Part shown: in pieces, positions 36,926 through 48,910 of the stretch
Layout: every line of letters starts with the position of its first letter
Numbering within the stretch: the first letter of the stretch is position 1
Source: Chrysopilus asiliformis
Taxonomy: Eukaryota > Arthropoda > Insecta > Diptera > Rhagionidae
Assembly: GCA_964034945.1 (NCBI GenBank)
Contig: OZ035961.1
Coordinates: 12,287,001-12,351,000, forward strand
Direction: 5' to 3'
Length of the DNA stretch: 64,000 nt
Made by a program: the position numbers and the translations under genes
The notes under the pieces: generated by a model
Databases searched by the model: none
Seen by the model: only the letters and a program-made list of their open reading frames with translations
What the model was told of the DNA's origin: nothing

Positions 36926-39562
36926 AAACAAGTCCTCATTATTAAAAGCTGATAGACCGTTATTAGGTGCACTTTATGTAACTTTTACATTTTGTAAATC
37001 ATTTTTACCCTTTTAGTCTACTGCGCCACGTCTCCATAATTTTATGTCTTCAAAAAATAAAACTTGCTTTAAAAAAAAAGAACTTTCTAACAAAAATATG
37101 CCACGTTTTTTGTAATTTCTCATCGCCCCACTCCACCTTAATTCAACACCACACCATTTCAAGCGACGCAAACAAAATCGAAATTCGATTTCAATAAAAT
37201 CTAAACTCCCACCCGTAATGGTAACTACCCTTCAATCATTTATTGTGATTTTCCATTTGGGTTTCTAAGTATTAAATTTGTTTTCATTGCCCGCTTTAAG
37301 GGCAAATAAATAAAAAATCACGGGTAAAAAAAAATTGAGCGAAAATAATAAGAAGCTATCATTTTTGTGAAAAATATGCAAATTTGAATAGACGAGATAA
37401 ACCTTTTCTCGGTTTCGGTACCTGCCTTAGAAAAAATCACAAAAATTGAAAAAATAAAAACGCAACAAAAAAGAAACCAAAAGTATCTAAAAAACGAAGA
37501 TAAGCTTTAAGGAGCTTAATGTCAATACCCTACTTAACCCGCACATCAGTACCTTGAGATTCTTTTGGGGGGTTATTTTTTTCAAGTCCTAGCCATGTGG
37601 ATATTCCTGTTGTGTGTACTCTCTGAGAGTATATCCTGGAAATACGCGGCATTCAATCACTATGGAGTAACATGTGCACAAATGTGTTTGCTTTCGCTTA
37701 TTTATTTATTTATATTACATAAGTATATTTTTTTATTTTACCTTTTTTTTATAATTCTGTTCTTAGGCTAGTCTTCAAAAAGGACTCAACCGTTCTGAAG
37801 ACTAGTACTCTACCTTTTTGCCAGCGGGTCTCATGCACAGAAAAGGATATTCTTGAACGCCTATAGTAGTAGGCAAAACTCTTGCCATTCTTTTATGTTG
37901 TTGTTTGCCCGCCTTCATCTTGGTGCTTTTTATTTGTTTATGTTTTCTATAACTCGAGGGTTTTCCGTATGCGAAGAAGCCCATCTCAACTCGAAATTTA
38001 TACATATAACATTCTTCGAGAGGGAATCTATCTCCATATACCTACTATAAATAAGTTGAAAATAGGCACCCCGTCATATATGTACTCCTGTAAATATGCT
38101 CCAGCAGGAAATTCGCTGTCTCGGCTAAGGGTATGTTATGCTCCGGTGCGTCCGTGTGTCCTTATGTTGTTTAAGAACTTGACAAAAGTATAATTCCTTG
38201 AGGGATTTCATGGATTTTTTTTTCTGGTTGTTTTTTTTTGTTGTTGTTGTGCTCCTCCTGTCTTTCTTTCCATATTTTATTACAATCCGACTTGTACATT
38301 TCTTAGTCGACACATTGTATACGAAGTGAACGTACGTTATATAGTTTTTCACACCCCTATTTCTCATCCGTGCCTCAACAGTTCTCATTCGAATACCGAA
38401 CGAACAATTGTAATTATTTTCCCTTTTTTTAGTCATGTAACACACTAGATAGACCTTGAGGGGCTAATGCTTTTTAGAAAAAAAGGGAAAAAATAAAACT
38501 TTTGTTGCTTGGCTTATTTGTAACCATTTTGTTCATGGCACGAGAATATCTCCCGTTCTTTGTTAAGACAACGAATCCCCAAAAAAACGACAGTAGGTGC
38601 CTGTTATTCATCGCTTTAGTCCTATATTCCCTAACTTGTTCGTATTTTTCTTTTCGTTTCATTTACAGATATAACCGACACAATACAATATAAAAGTTGG
38701 TGCCATTACTTAAGGGGCCGTTGCCGTATGTTGTTCACATTTGTTTCCTTTTTAATTTGTAACAAAGTTGTTTGTTTTTATTTTATATTCTTGCTACCCA
38801 GCGAGCCACCTCACAATTCCATGTCGTCTTTTTTATTATTATCATCATTTTCTGGCACCCTCTTAATGTAGCATCTTACTCCCCCTTAACGATAGATGAA
38901 TATTTTCATTTTTTTTTTTTTTTTGTATACGCGAAGAAGAGGAGCGTGAAGCTCCTTAGAGCCATTTTCCTTTGCGCGTCATCAATACTCGTATAGCGCT
39001 GGAATTCCCATCCCTACACCCACTTCGCATATATAAAGATTTAAAAAATTAAAAAGTTTGCCAGAAGAATAATGGTACAGCAGCTGACAGATACTGAAGT
39101 TCAAAAATAAGAGAAAATAAAAACAATACTTCCATTGTTGGAATTTTCTGTGAAATTCTTACATTCCTCTTATGTACAACCATAATAAAAAATAAATATA
39201 AGAAATTTTATGGTAAAAAAGTACATTAGTCGCTTTTGTATGAGAAAAAAAAGTTCTTTAGAGTGAAATATTTAAGAATATAATTTTTTTTGTTGCACTT
39301 CACGGAGTTTTTCCGCTTCAATATGAAATTTTAGAGACAAAATTTTTGTATTTATACTCTACTAGAATTTGGATCCCCGGCTAAAAACGTGAGTAGAACA
39401 AAACCTATAGGAAAACAAAAATCAGTTGGTTATAAATTAGACAGCCTAGACTAGGGCGATCTATACTTTTCCTTAAAGTTTTTTTCTTTTCGGAACATGG
39501 TTTTTAAAAATGAACAAAGATACAATAAATTCCAGCACTCGGATTCGGATTCGGATTCACTT
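36926..39562. other. Non-coding; no gene seen
   Basis: AT-rich with T runs near 38218, 38230 and 38910. Several overlapping short frames on both strands, with no recognisable protein. Confidence 0.45.
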
Positions 39563-39692
39563 CATTCCCTCCCCTTACTCCCCCACTAACCGATCAACTT
39601 TTAAATGGAGATATGTTAGATAATGGACCCCGACAAACTCTTATGTTAAATTTCCAGCCGATCGGTTCGATGTTTTCCAGTGAAAGAGTAAC
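39563..39692 (+). repeat. Diverged fragment of repeat family D
   Basis: CCCTCCCCTTACTCCCCCA is followed by ATGTTAGATAATGGACCCCG and CCGATCGGTTCG then GTGAAAGAGTAAC, in the same order as in 30300-30480. A (GGATTC) x3 run lies just left. Confidence 0.65.
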
Positions 39693-39749
39693 TCTATTCA
39701 CAATTGAAGAAGGCGAGGAAAATTGGTGTTCACTCATTCAACAGAGCCA

Positions 39750-40771
39750 GCAGTAGGATTCTTGGCACTTATAACGATGTAGTTATCCATAGCGATGTCG
39801 TTATCCATAAATACGAATAAGAGATTTTATGTTTGTGGTAGTGATATAAAATGGCGTTGTATTTGTTTCTCGCTGTCAACTTTCCAATAAAATTACCCTC
39901 GACTATGACTCTGGCAATGCTGAGCCTTCCAATACGATTTTTAATATCGACTGCTCTCGGACCAGTCGATAAACACTAATGTTTGAGTTTCGTCCACTTA
40001 AGAATGTTGTTTAATTGTTGTCGCGTTGGCAAAAACGAAATAAAATGTTGAATGCGTCCCTTAATTGTCTAAATATTACTCGCATTTCCCTTTTCCTTAA
40101 AAAAACGAAATTAAATTCGCCTTTACCTTGTGACCAAGTTGAAATTTTCAAACCGCTGATGAAAAAAAATCTTTCACGCACTGCGAAATGAAAATTGCTC
40201 TTGCTTGTGGAGGCCAACAGCGGAAACCGGTTGTAGTGCGGAAAGAGGAAGGGAAACACATGTTGGCAGCAAGAAAGTGCAATGAAATTGAATTCAATCG
40301 AAATTGCTTACAGCAAGAAAAAATCTTTTGTATTTAACCTCAACCATTTGTGTTTATTTCTGTGACATTTTTTTGTTGTGATTGTTAAAAATTTTTCCCA
40401 AAAACGTAAAACCTTTTCATTTGACTAATCCGGGGAAATTCTAAAACGATTTTCGGAGACTTTTCTATGTTGTTTTTCAAAGGAAAAGTGTGCGGAAATC
40501 CATCTAGAATTGCATAAAAAACTGCCGGCTGGCCGCCCGACTTATATAAATACTTTTCACAGCTAAATATTAGACTTTTTCGAAAGAAAATTGTTATTTG
40601 TTCACTTTTCAAAATATGTTGAATTTAAAACAAATTTTAAATTTGCCGTTACTGTCAAGATTGTATTTAAATTTTCGCCGCCAGAGGTAAAATTAACTAC
40701 CTGTGCAAAATAATACCCTTAGCGATCTTTCCAGATCGTTATTTATCGATTTTTGCCAAGAATCCTACTGC
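39750..40771. mobile_element. 1022-bp TIR element
   Basis: GCAGTAGGATTCTTGGCA at 39750-39767 is repeated exactly inverted at 40754-40771. Similarity continues inward in part (AACGAT and GTTATC words). The start CAGTAG resembles pogo-type ends, but TA does not flank it. Inside, two tandem units with GTTATCCATA lie near 39775-39812. No transposase frame is recognisable. Confidence 0.75.
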
Positions 40772-40779
40772 AGATTTGA

Positions 40780-40925
40780 CGTGTGATCCAAAGAGAAATA
40801 CGGTTTTTACGTAGTTTTAACGCTTCTCGAAAAATTTGAAAAAAAAAACATTTTTTTTCACGTGTTTTTTTTCCGAAATATTGCAGAGAAAAGTTTTGTG
40901 TTGATCACAACTGATATGTTTCCTT
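40780..40925 (+). repeat. Dispersed repeat family C, copy 1
   Basis: A TTTCTCGAAAA-rich block leads to CCGAAATATTGCAGAG and GTTGATCACAACTGATA. The last part is shared with 45611-45660, 48832-48880, 52332-52372 and, more weakly, 60764-60800. Confidence 0.7.
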
Positions 40926-40929
40926 ATTG

Positions 40930-42325
40930 TGCATAAAGAACTCTGCGGTAAAACATCTGGTAACGTCACCAATTTTTTTTGTGGATACTTTGCTTATGCT
41001 TATATCATAAAACTATGGATATTATGTCGAGTAAAATATTTACAGCATTACAGAAATGGGCAAACTTTCACCATCAAAATAAAACAAAATCATTTAAACA
41101 TCACACTGGTAATAAATAAAAAAAAACAGTAAAGTTGATTTCACCCTTCAGTTTCCTTGGCATACGGACGAACACTTAAAAACTTTTACATATCGCATCA
41201 ACAATCAACAGAAAAATGATAGAACCGAATCAGAAATTCCATCAAAAAGTTTACTAGGCCTCAATTTTACTATAAAGTTCTTTTATTCTTTCAATTTGTC
41301 TTTATTTTTCTTATCCTCACTTTGGTGCTGTGCTTTCTATAACAGACAAGTTTCCAAAAAACTTTGTCTTTACAAAGTCGCACATAGCGACACATGTAAG
41401 TCGTAAGAAAATTGAGTCAAGCGATGATGTCCATCCGTAAAAGTTAAAGTTGCCAGGAGGCACAAAAAGGCAAGGGGAGATGTCTAAATGTATAAAAAAT
41501 TCTGGGGATAAAAAAGCAAAAGCAAGACAACCTCCTGACAAGAATCCCAAATATCGAAACAAAAGTCCTTCTCGTCTTTTTGGCCTAAAATGACAAAGTT
41601 TTGTGACACACAGCTGTGCTATATTTCAGTTAGAAAACGTTCCCTCATGTCGTGCTATTTTTTTTTGCAGTAATTTCCATTAGGTAATTCATTTAACTAA
41701 ATGTTGGACTGTCCATTTAGCATCACCTTGGAGACGACGACCATCTCCTGCCAACAACAATGGTCTGCATTTCCAACCAACTGGAATTTATTTTTCTGCA
41801 ATCTCAAACTAAAAAAAATAATGCTCAAGGATTTCCCCGAACAAGGACTTTCAAAATCTCTGCGTTTAACTTTTTTTCTTTATATCCTGGGGAAATGACC
41901 CAGTTTTACCCTCCGCATATTCCGAGTTTTTTTTAAATGAACTTTTATTTCGAAATACTTTTTTCGTTGTTATCACATTTCCATTTTTATAGTGGTTTGA
42001 ATAATGCATTTATTTTACTTTTACCCAATAATAATGGGGAAAATGTTACTAAATTATTTATTTTTGGTTTACACTGACTAATTTTCTCTGTCTGCAATGC
42101 TGAACAAAAATATCTATCAGGGCAGCACGATTCGAAATATTTTATTAACGTATTTACAAAGAATTTGAAAATTAATTTGAGCTCTTATGCAGACAGTTTA
42201 TAACTTCTCTGAAATATATTTGAAATTTGCAATTCTAAACTTTGAACTCCTAGCCCAATATATTAACACCATTCACTCTCAACGGAAAAAGGAATTTTAT
42301 TCATTTTATGAGATTAGTTTACGTG
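40930..42325. other. Non-coding; no gene seen
   Basis: AT-rich. An acceptor-like tract ending TTTTTTTTTGCAG lies at about 41650 but is not followed by GT. No gene supported. Confidence 0.45.
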
Positions 42326-42597
42326 CACTCAGAAAAATGGAGGCTAACTCGACGACCTACATACGGCGTAATTGGCCTCGGGCAGGCGCGCGTTCGCCTG
42401 CATGTGGGCAAGTAAAACTGAGTTGACCTGTGGTCGGAGAAATTCTGAAATTAAGCCACCAGCAGGTGAAGTAGGGCATTGGGAGCTGCACGAGGTGACC
42501 TTAGATAGGTTAACTTTGACCGCTAGCTGGCTTACAGAAACCTCTGTAAGGTCAGAGTTAACGTGACAAAAAGTTGACCTGAACATTTTTCTGAGTG
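42326..42597. mobile_element. 272-bp GC-rich MITE with CACTC termini
   Basis: CACTCAGAAAAATG (42326-42339) is exactly inverted at 42584-42597, and TG flanks both sides. The CACT start and 2-bp flank recall CACTA or Mirage-like elements. Internally it is GC-richer than its surroundings and includes a perfect 8-bp hairpin (CTTACAGA with TCTGTAAG, near 42531-42550). Open frames across it on both strands follow from its base composition. Confidence 0.7.
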
Positions 42598-42748
42598 TGG
42601 AATATTGCACACTGGATGAATTTTGAAATACATGCAGATAATGTTGATTGTGGCACACTCAAGAGAAGAGAGAGGGTCAAGGAGTCCGGGTCCCCCAAAA
42701 GGCGAAAGAAATTATAGAAAATTTTCAATGCATGTTATTTTGCAAGCA

Positions 42749-42982
42749 GGGCACCAATCATGTATTCCGACGCGTCTCTGACTTTCGACTTCGACGCAGC
42801 TTTTAACTCTTGACTTCGCCATATCTGCAGCTTGAAATTTCGCGAAATCGTTACTATGAACAGAAACGTGATTCTGACTGTCACTTGAGGAAATTTTAAG
42901 ATGCTGATATGGCGAAGTCAAGAGTTAAAAGCTGCGTCGAAGTCGAAAGTCAGAGACGCGTCAGAATACATGATTGGTGCCC
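42749..42982. mobile_element. Foldback element with 77-bp arms
   Basis: Arms 42749-42825 and 42906-42982 match at 76 of 77 positions and continue more weakly for about 15 bases inward. The loop is about 80 bases. The termini read GGGCACCAATCATG. No convincing target duplication. The high arm identity in otherwise worn surroundings suggests recent arrival or arm-to-arm gene conversion. Confidence 0.9.
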
Positions 42983-42989
42983 AGGATCA

Positions 42990-45177
42990 AAAATTTTCTC
43001 CCTTTTTTAAAGATTTTTCAACGAAATAGGGGAAAAAGGCTTTTCACTTTTTCATGGAAGTTTTTACTACGAATGCGAATGGGTCCTAAATTTTCCTAAA
43101 ATCGTACATAATAACTACAGGAAATAGGGTTAACCTATAGTCTTTCGCTGGACATGAACTTATCGATTTTTCCTAAATATCCCGAGATTTCTTTTTTAAA
43201 AATGGAAATTTATCCCTAAAATTTGATGCAATGCGAAAAAGTTTCTCAAAAAATGTCTCCTTAACATTTATAGGGTTATTTAAAATGAAATTTATTTGTG
43301 AGCGGCAAATTCAATTTTCTGTGTTTATTTGATATTCCAAAAGTGCTTTTGGAAAAAAATTCTACCCTATTTAAATAAATTCAGTTAATTGCTAAACATA
43401 TTGTCTTAGCAACCCTGAACCCTATGTTACCCTCTTTATTGTCACAAAAAAGTCAGTGAAAATTAATCCTATAACCGCGTACAAGATTCTTTCGTACAAA
43501 CATAATTCAGCTTTGCTTTAATCGAATTTCTCGCCTGTTTTAAGTTTTATATACCAAAGCGAACTTCCCTTTTTTTTTGCAAATACGAATATAAAAACAA
43601 AGTACTTACTGTTGGTAGTAAGATGATGTTATTTATTCATATTTTTCCTCTTCGCGTCCTTGAATTACACACGTTAAAATAAAAGAGTCTAAACGAAGGC
43701 GGGAATGTTTTATCTTCTTCATATAAAGAAAAGAAGTTCAGAAGACAATATTATGGGGAAAAATTGCAAAAAGGATCGCAATTTCAACGTATATCCTGTA
43801 TATTTTCAACGTAGAAACCATATATGGTTATGTGTGATGGCATAGTTATAATAAAGGATATAAGAAAGCCCTCCGAAGAAGTATATCGCAATTTTCGCGA
43901 ATGGAAGAAATTTTATTGTGCCTGTGATATGCTTGTATGGCATCTCAAGTCAGACCGTAACAAGAAAGTCTTTTTCGGTTCGCTGCTTTCGCAAAAATGA
44001 AGAAGGTTCAATAAATTCTCCTACTTCTTTGTCCTGTTCCCAAGTCCTGGCTATATACGTGCTTACACGTTTACGCGTATATATCGATATAAGTATTTTA
44101 CCTTTACGAATATAGCTTTACTGGTTTCCCTATCCTGCAAAAGTCCTTTTTGGCAATACTGAACACAGTAAGGATTTCAACTGACACTGGAACGGCGCTT
44201 GCGTTTGTATAGGGTCGTTCCACCATATCCCACATGATTCACCTTTAAAGATGAATTTTTGTTTGTTGCCCGTCTTTTTGGTGTCTCATTTCGGTTCGCC
44301 CTGATGAAGGATGCGTACGTGTCATCCCTGGCGATGGGCTTTTGTTTGATATATGAGATTACCGTGGGCACAATTTGACTTTCGTGCAACAGCCTGGAAG
44401 TGTACGAATTGCCTGGCCCGGCCCGACCCTCCATGTAGGGACGTACACAGCAGCAAGCCCCAGGACGTGTCTCAAAAATTTATCTCGTACCGAATCCATA
44501 CTGTACACCACATTATATTATAATGAACGTCCACACAACCTTCCACATATCAATATTATGGTACAAAACAACACATACTTGCTACGCCGAAAATGGCTTT
44601 AGTAATCGATAAAAGCGGTATCTGCAACACCGAAAAAAAATAATAACAAGCTTGGGGAAAATACGCGGTAAAAGCACAAAAAAATTACAGCAACATTGAA
44701 ATTTTTAACATTAGTAACAAATATTTTATGGATGACGGTAAAAGCTGAAAAGGGATAGGTGTGAAGCCTTCTCTGAATACCAAAAATGTGTAATATTTAT
44801 CAGCATCCTTCAGGGTATGCGATGTATGCCCATGGGATGTTGTTTGAGCTGCTCCCCAGTCTCGACATTTTTGCAGAGAAATTTACATGTCAGTAGCAGC
44901 CGTTTTCAGCATCATTATGTATGTATTTTTTGAACACTCGATATTGTTGCCAAAATTACCTTCTTTAAAAATGATTTTAATGGAAATGTTTTAAAAAAAA
45001 TCAATAAAATCTTTTCAAAAACAGTTTACGTTTTTTTTCAGTCTCTTAGATAAGCATTTTAATCTAGACAGAACTGATTCTATTAAACTTGTAATAGAAT
45101 AACCAACTAATCAATAAATTACTTTGTATCCAGAGTGCTTTTTTCCCAAAATTTCTATTTCCATATTTGTAAAAGCC
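42990..45177. other. Non-coding; no gene seen
   Basis: AT-rich, with somewhat more GC at 43900-44500. Overlapping short frames in both directions (for example 44177-44434 minus, 44375-44602 plus) show no domain. No gene supported. Confidence 0.45.
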
Positions 45178-45181
45178 TTAA

Positions 45182-45525
45182 GGTGCCGCTCCATATGAGA
45201 GTAAAAGCCGGCGAGAACCTCTCGATAGCAGCTATTCGCAAATGGACACGTCTCTGAGAGTCGCTCGCAGAAACTCACAAAAACTCGCGAGCTAGTTTCT
45301 GCGAGCTGTCAAAAGTGATTCTACTCTCTAGTCGATACGCACCCACTGAACTCTCGGGGAGTTGCTCGCCAGATACGAACGGCGTTTGAATTTCGCTTGT
45401 AGCTCTCGAGAACGCTCGAAGCAAGAAGCTCGATTTCGCTAGTAGCGATAGAAAATCCGCCGAAATTAACTCTCGAGAGTTTTTGAGAGTTACTCACGTA
45501 TGTACTCTCATGTGGAGCGGCACTT
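45182..45525 (+). mobile_element. TTAA-associated MITE, copy 3
   Basis: Same orientation as copy 1. TTAA lies at 45178-45181 and 45526-45529, directly beside the two termini. It is 344 bp long and has lost part of the middle: around 45420-45470 the usual text with AAGACCAATATCTTG is missing. The exact TTAA pair is the best support for the target-site rule of this family. Confidence 0.9.
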
Positions 45526-45599
45526 TTAAAGCCGTTTTCTAAAATATTAAAATATTGGAAAAAACGTTTAGTAATTATTAACGGCCTTTAGTTGAACTT

Positions 45600-46060
45600 T
45601 ATCGAAAAAATATCAGTTGTGATCAACACACAACTTTCCTCTGCAATATTTAGATTCGAAAAAAATATGAAAAATGATTTTTTTTCCAAAAACCTCGAAA
45701 AGTGTTGACGTAAAAACTCGGAAAAATGTGAAAAATGTTTTTTTTTTCAAGAATCTCGAAAAGATACGTAAAAAAAGAATAAAAAATGCTGTAAATTTTA
45801 TTTCCTCTAAATTTGTTTATATGCACTTTTTTCTCAAAAGCGCATAGTTTTCGAGAATTTTTCAAAAAACCTAATTTTTTTCAAATATTTTGAGAATTGT
45901 TAGAGATATTTAGGAACCGTTAAAGCAAAAATGTAGAAAATTACATATTTTTTAAATTTTGTTATATTCATTTTTTCCCAAAACCGGAAAGCTTTTGAAA
46001 AAAAATTCAATAGACAGTATTTTTTCAAAAAAAAAAAAAAATCTGTGAAAAGTACCCGTT
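45600..46060 (-). repeat. Dispersed repeat family C, copy 2
   Basis: TATCAGTTGTGATCAACACA then CTCTGCAATATTTAG is the reverse complement of the end of copy 1. The following text repeats TCTCGAAAAG and TTTTCGAGAATT words several times. Confidence 0.65.
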
Positions 46061-46654
46061 ATAGCTAACTTTACTTTTCCAAAAGTAATGTATGTCTTCA
46101 AAAAATATTTTTAATATCTCCAAATATTAACACACATTGAAAACACTGATTTCTACCCATATTTCCAATCAGAAAAGAATTCGTCAGAAATTCTATCATC
46201 GATAAGCCAATCGATTTAACACTTTATCAGCAAAATGAAAATATAAAAATCCACCCTTAAGATTTTGCCAATGGCTGTAATAAGGAAACTAGCAAACGCA
46301 AGATAAACCCCGCAAAAGAGAAAAACGGATTTTTCTTTAACAATTTTGTCTGTCCCTGATCTGGACATCACTGCTGTTGGAGAAATACAAAAGTAGTCAT
46401 AGAACGAGTATAGCTAGCCACGATAGACGACATATCCTTTATCCTTCATTATATATTATTGAGAAGCTTATTGGGACAAAAAATTGTATTGATCATATTT
46501 CCAGAACGTTGCCATTGAATGGTATTTCATGGCCACATATCAAGGTGGCCGAGATTCACAGTCCTTTCAGGGTTTCGTCCTTCCCGTTAGGATTTTAGGC
46601 AAATCGTACACGTGTTAGTCTGCTTTTTTAGTCTTACAGACATCAAGGTATTTG

Positions 46655-47158
46655 TAGGGTCACCACATGTGCCAGAATTATCGAGACAGTCACGGATTTA
46701 GGCATGTTATCCCGGCCTCCAGGAAACTAAACTTTTGTCCCGAATTAAATATATCAAACAGATAAAAAAGGATCACTAAATATATAAAACGTGTTCTACC
46801 AAATAATTTTTTTTTACCTGCGGCACATCTTTTATCGAAAGGTGCAGTATCCCAAAAATTTTGGGCTGCGGTGTATTTTTCTGTATTAATATTTTTACAA
46901 TTTCCGTTGCGATTATTTGTGAAACGTACACAGAGCAAAAAATAAGTTAATTTCCTCTTGAGACTTTGTAGCTTTAATTTAAATCATTGTGCCTCATTCT
47001 GTTTGTAAAATTTCGCCCGCGGCGCATATTTCTTAATTGTTTTTCTTTGATTTTCGTTGTAAAATTGTTTCCGCACTCCCCCCCCCCCCTCCCCCCCCCC
47101 CCTCTATCCTCCAGCTTATCATATACCGGGTTAACCTTAAATAAATATGGTCACCCTA
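46655..47158. mobile_element. hAT-like element related to 1893-3061
   Basis: Left end TAGGGTCACCACA; right end, reverse-complemented, TAGGGTGACCATA. Reverse-complemented, its right half parallels 1893-2092 (GCCGCGGGCGAAATTT, then CAATGATTTAAAT). No clear target duplication. It contains the C-rich tract at 47078-47102. Confidence 0.55.
47078..47102 (+). repeat. Interrupted poly(C) tract
   Basis: Twelve C, one T, then twelve C. Likely unstable in length. Confidence 0.9.
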
Positions 47159-47159
47159 T

Positions 47160-48829
47160 TCATGTATGAGAAATTCGATTTTCTTGCCGTATTCTTTCAA
47201 TGTCAATACCGGCTCAAGGCTTATTCCTGTCATTGTCATTGTCCTGGAAAAGCAGGAAAAGTGTAAATATTAGAAAGCCAAATATGCCCCTAACCTTTTT
47301 TCAGTTATTTCGAGGATTTTCATTATTGGGTCTATCCTTTCTTATAAATAGTACAGTCTCTACTTCCCTATTTCATACCTTTGAGCGAATTTCCATTTTA
47401 GATGGCACATTCTTGTCGCATAAGCGTGTATCGGAAATCCCATATCCTTTTTGATCTGTTTGGTTTTGATAATAGGTTAAAGTGGCAAACATCGAAAAGT
47501 TTGAGGCGATATCCTACCAAGGCTATACACACATGTATATTATTCGCCCGCAGGACCATCCCTCCAACACTTTGGACTTGACACATGTGTAAAAAGTAGT
47601 CATCTTATCCGATATGTTTCAGTAGCATAAGGGCGCCACGCAAAACATCGTAATGTAAATTTTAAGTGAACTATTATGTTTGGGAATCGGTTACTCAGTC
47701 ACTGGGCAAAAATCCTTTCAAGGGTTTCCTTCCTTATTTTTTTTGCCATTCAAATCCAATTCAAGTTTTTGCCTGTGACGTTAAACCATTTACTCGCATC
47801 AAATACCGTAACGAATCTCATCGCATTCATTGTTCATAAATTTAATACTTATTCTATATCACGACATAACATAACATATATTAATACACACCCATTTCGA
47901 TATATTGCCGCTCAGTACATAGCCTTGTATTAATATTTCTACACAATACTTACATGTTGATGTCGATTCGTGTAGGCATTTTGCAATAAAAATTAAGGTG
48001 GTGGTTAACAATAACAATTTCGCATATAATCCCTTTTTCGGTTGATAGACCAAAAAAGGGTTGTTTAAAACTTTTTTTTTATTATTATATTTTTCACCCC
48101 AGATACGAAAGGCTAACTATGTAGCTTAGCTGCCGGCTGCTTTAACGGTAGGGTTTCTAGATTGCAACTTTTTACACATTATACTCAAATTTTTGTGTGT
48201 ATGTGTTTGTTCTTTGGGGGTTGATATTTAAGTTCAATATGTGTTTTTCGGCATGTGTTGGCGTTAAAAAAGAGAAGAAAACATATTCGAGCAAGTATTT
48301 TGAATAAAGTAAAAGTTTTTAGAAATTCGAAAGGGGTTTCGTTTCATTTATGTGCTGATGAGCATCCATAATGAGATTACCGAAAATTTCAGCACTAGGC
48401 CTAGGTCGGATTAAGGTTAAAAAATTCAGTTTTCTTTTCACTATTTTCATAGTTTTTTTCCTTTTTCTTCTGTAGTCTTTAAATTTAATTAAAACTTGTC
48501 GGGACAAGGACAACAAGATGCTAAAAAGTTATTAAACTTGTATAATTTTATCGTGGGCCATTAATATGGAAATTTTTTTTTTTGTCTCCACTAAAATATG
48601 AGATTATAAAATATTAAAATGTGTTGCCAAGTTGTGACAATACTTAATTTTAGCCAGATTTTTTTTTCTATCAGTATGTGATCTCCAAAATCCGTAAATT
48701 CACAAAAAAAAGAAACCTTTGGAAATAGCCTCGAGTTCCTAGAATTAGGCAAATTCGGTGGGTGGGGCAGCATAGAAAGAGACATTGGTGGTAATGTGGC
48801 GGTGCTATGAAAACAATACATGAAAATAT
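47160..48829. other. Non-coding; no gene seen
   Basis: AT-rich with short frames only; no recognisable feature. Confidence 0.45.
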
Positions 48830-48831
48830 CA

Positions 48832-48910
48832 CTTGTGATCAACAAAAAATTTCTCTGCAACATTTAATTTTGGAAAAATACTCAAAAAATTATATTTTAT
48901 TATTCTTAAG
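48832..48910 (-). repeat. Dispersed repeat family C, fragment
   Basis: CACTTGTGATCAACA then TTCTCTGCAACATTTAATTT is a short inverted piece of the family C end. Confidence 0.55.

Noticed and set aside
41640..41665. Strong acceptor-like tract ending TTTGCAG on the plus strand
   Set aside because: Not followed by GT, and no matching downstream donor or coding frame, so no exon is supported.
42344..42658. 104-codon minus-strand frame
   Set aside because: Lies across the GC-rich MITE at 42326-42597, where stops are rare by composition.
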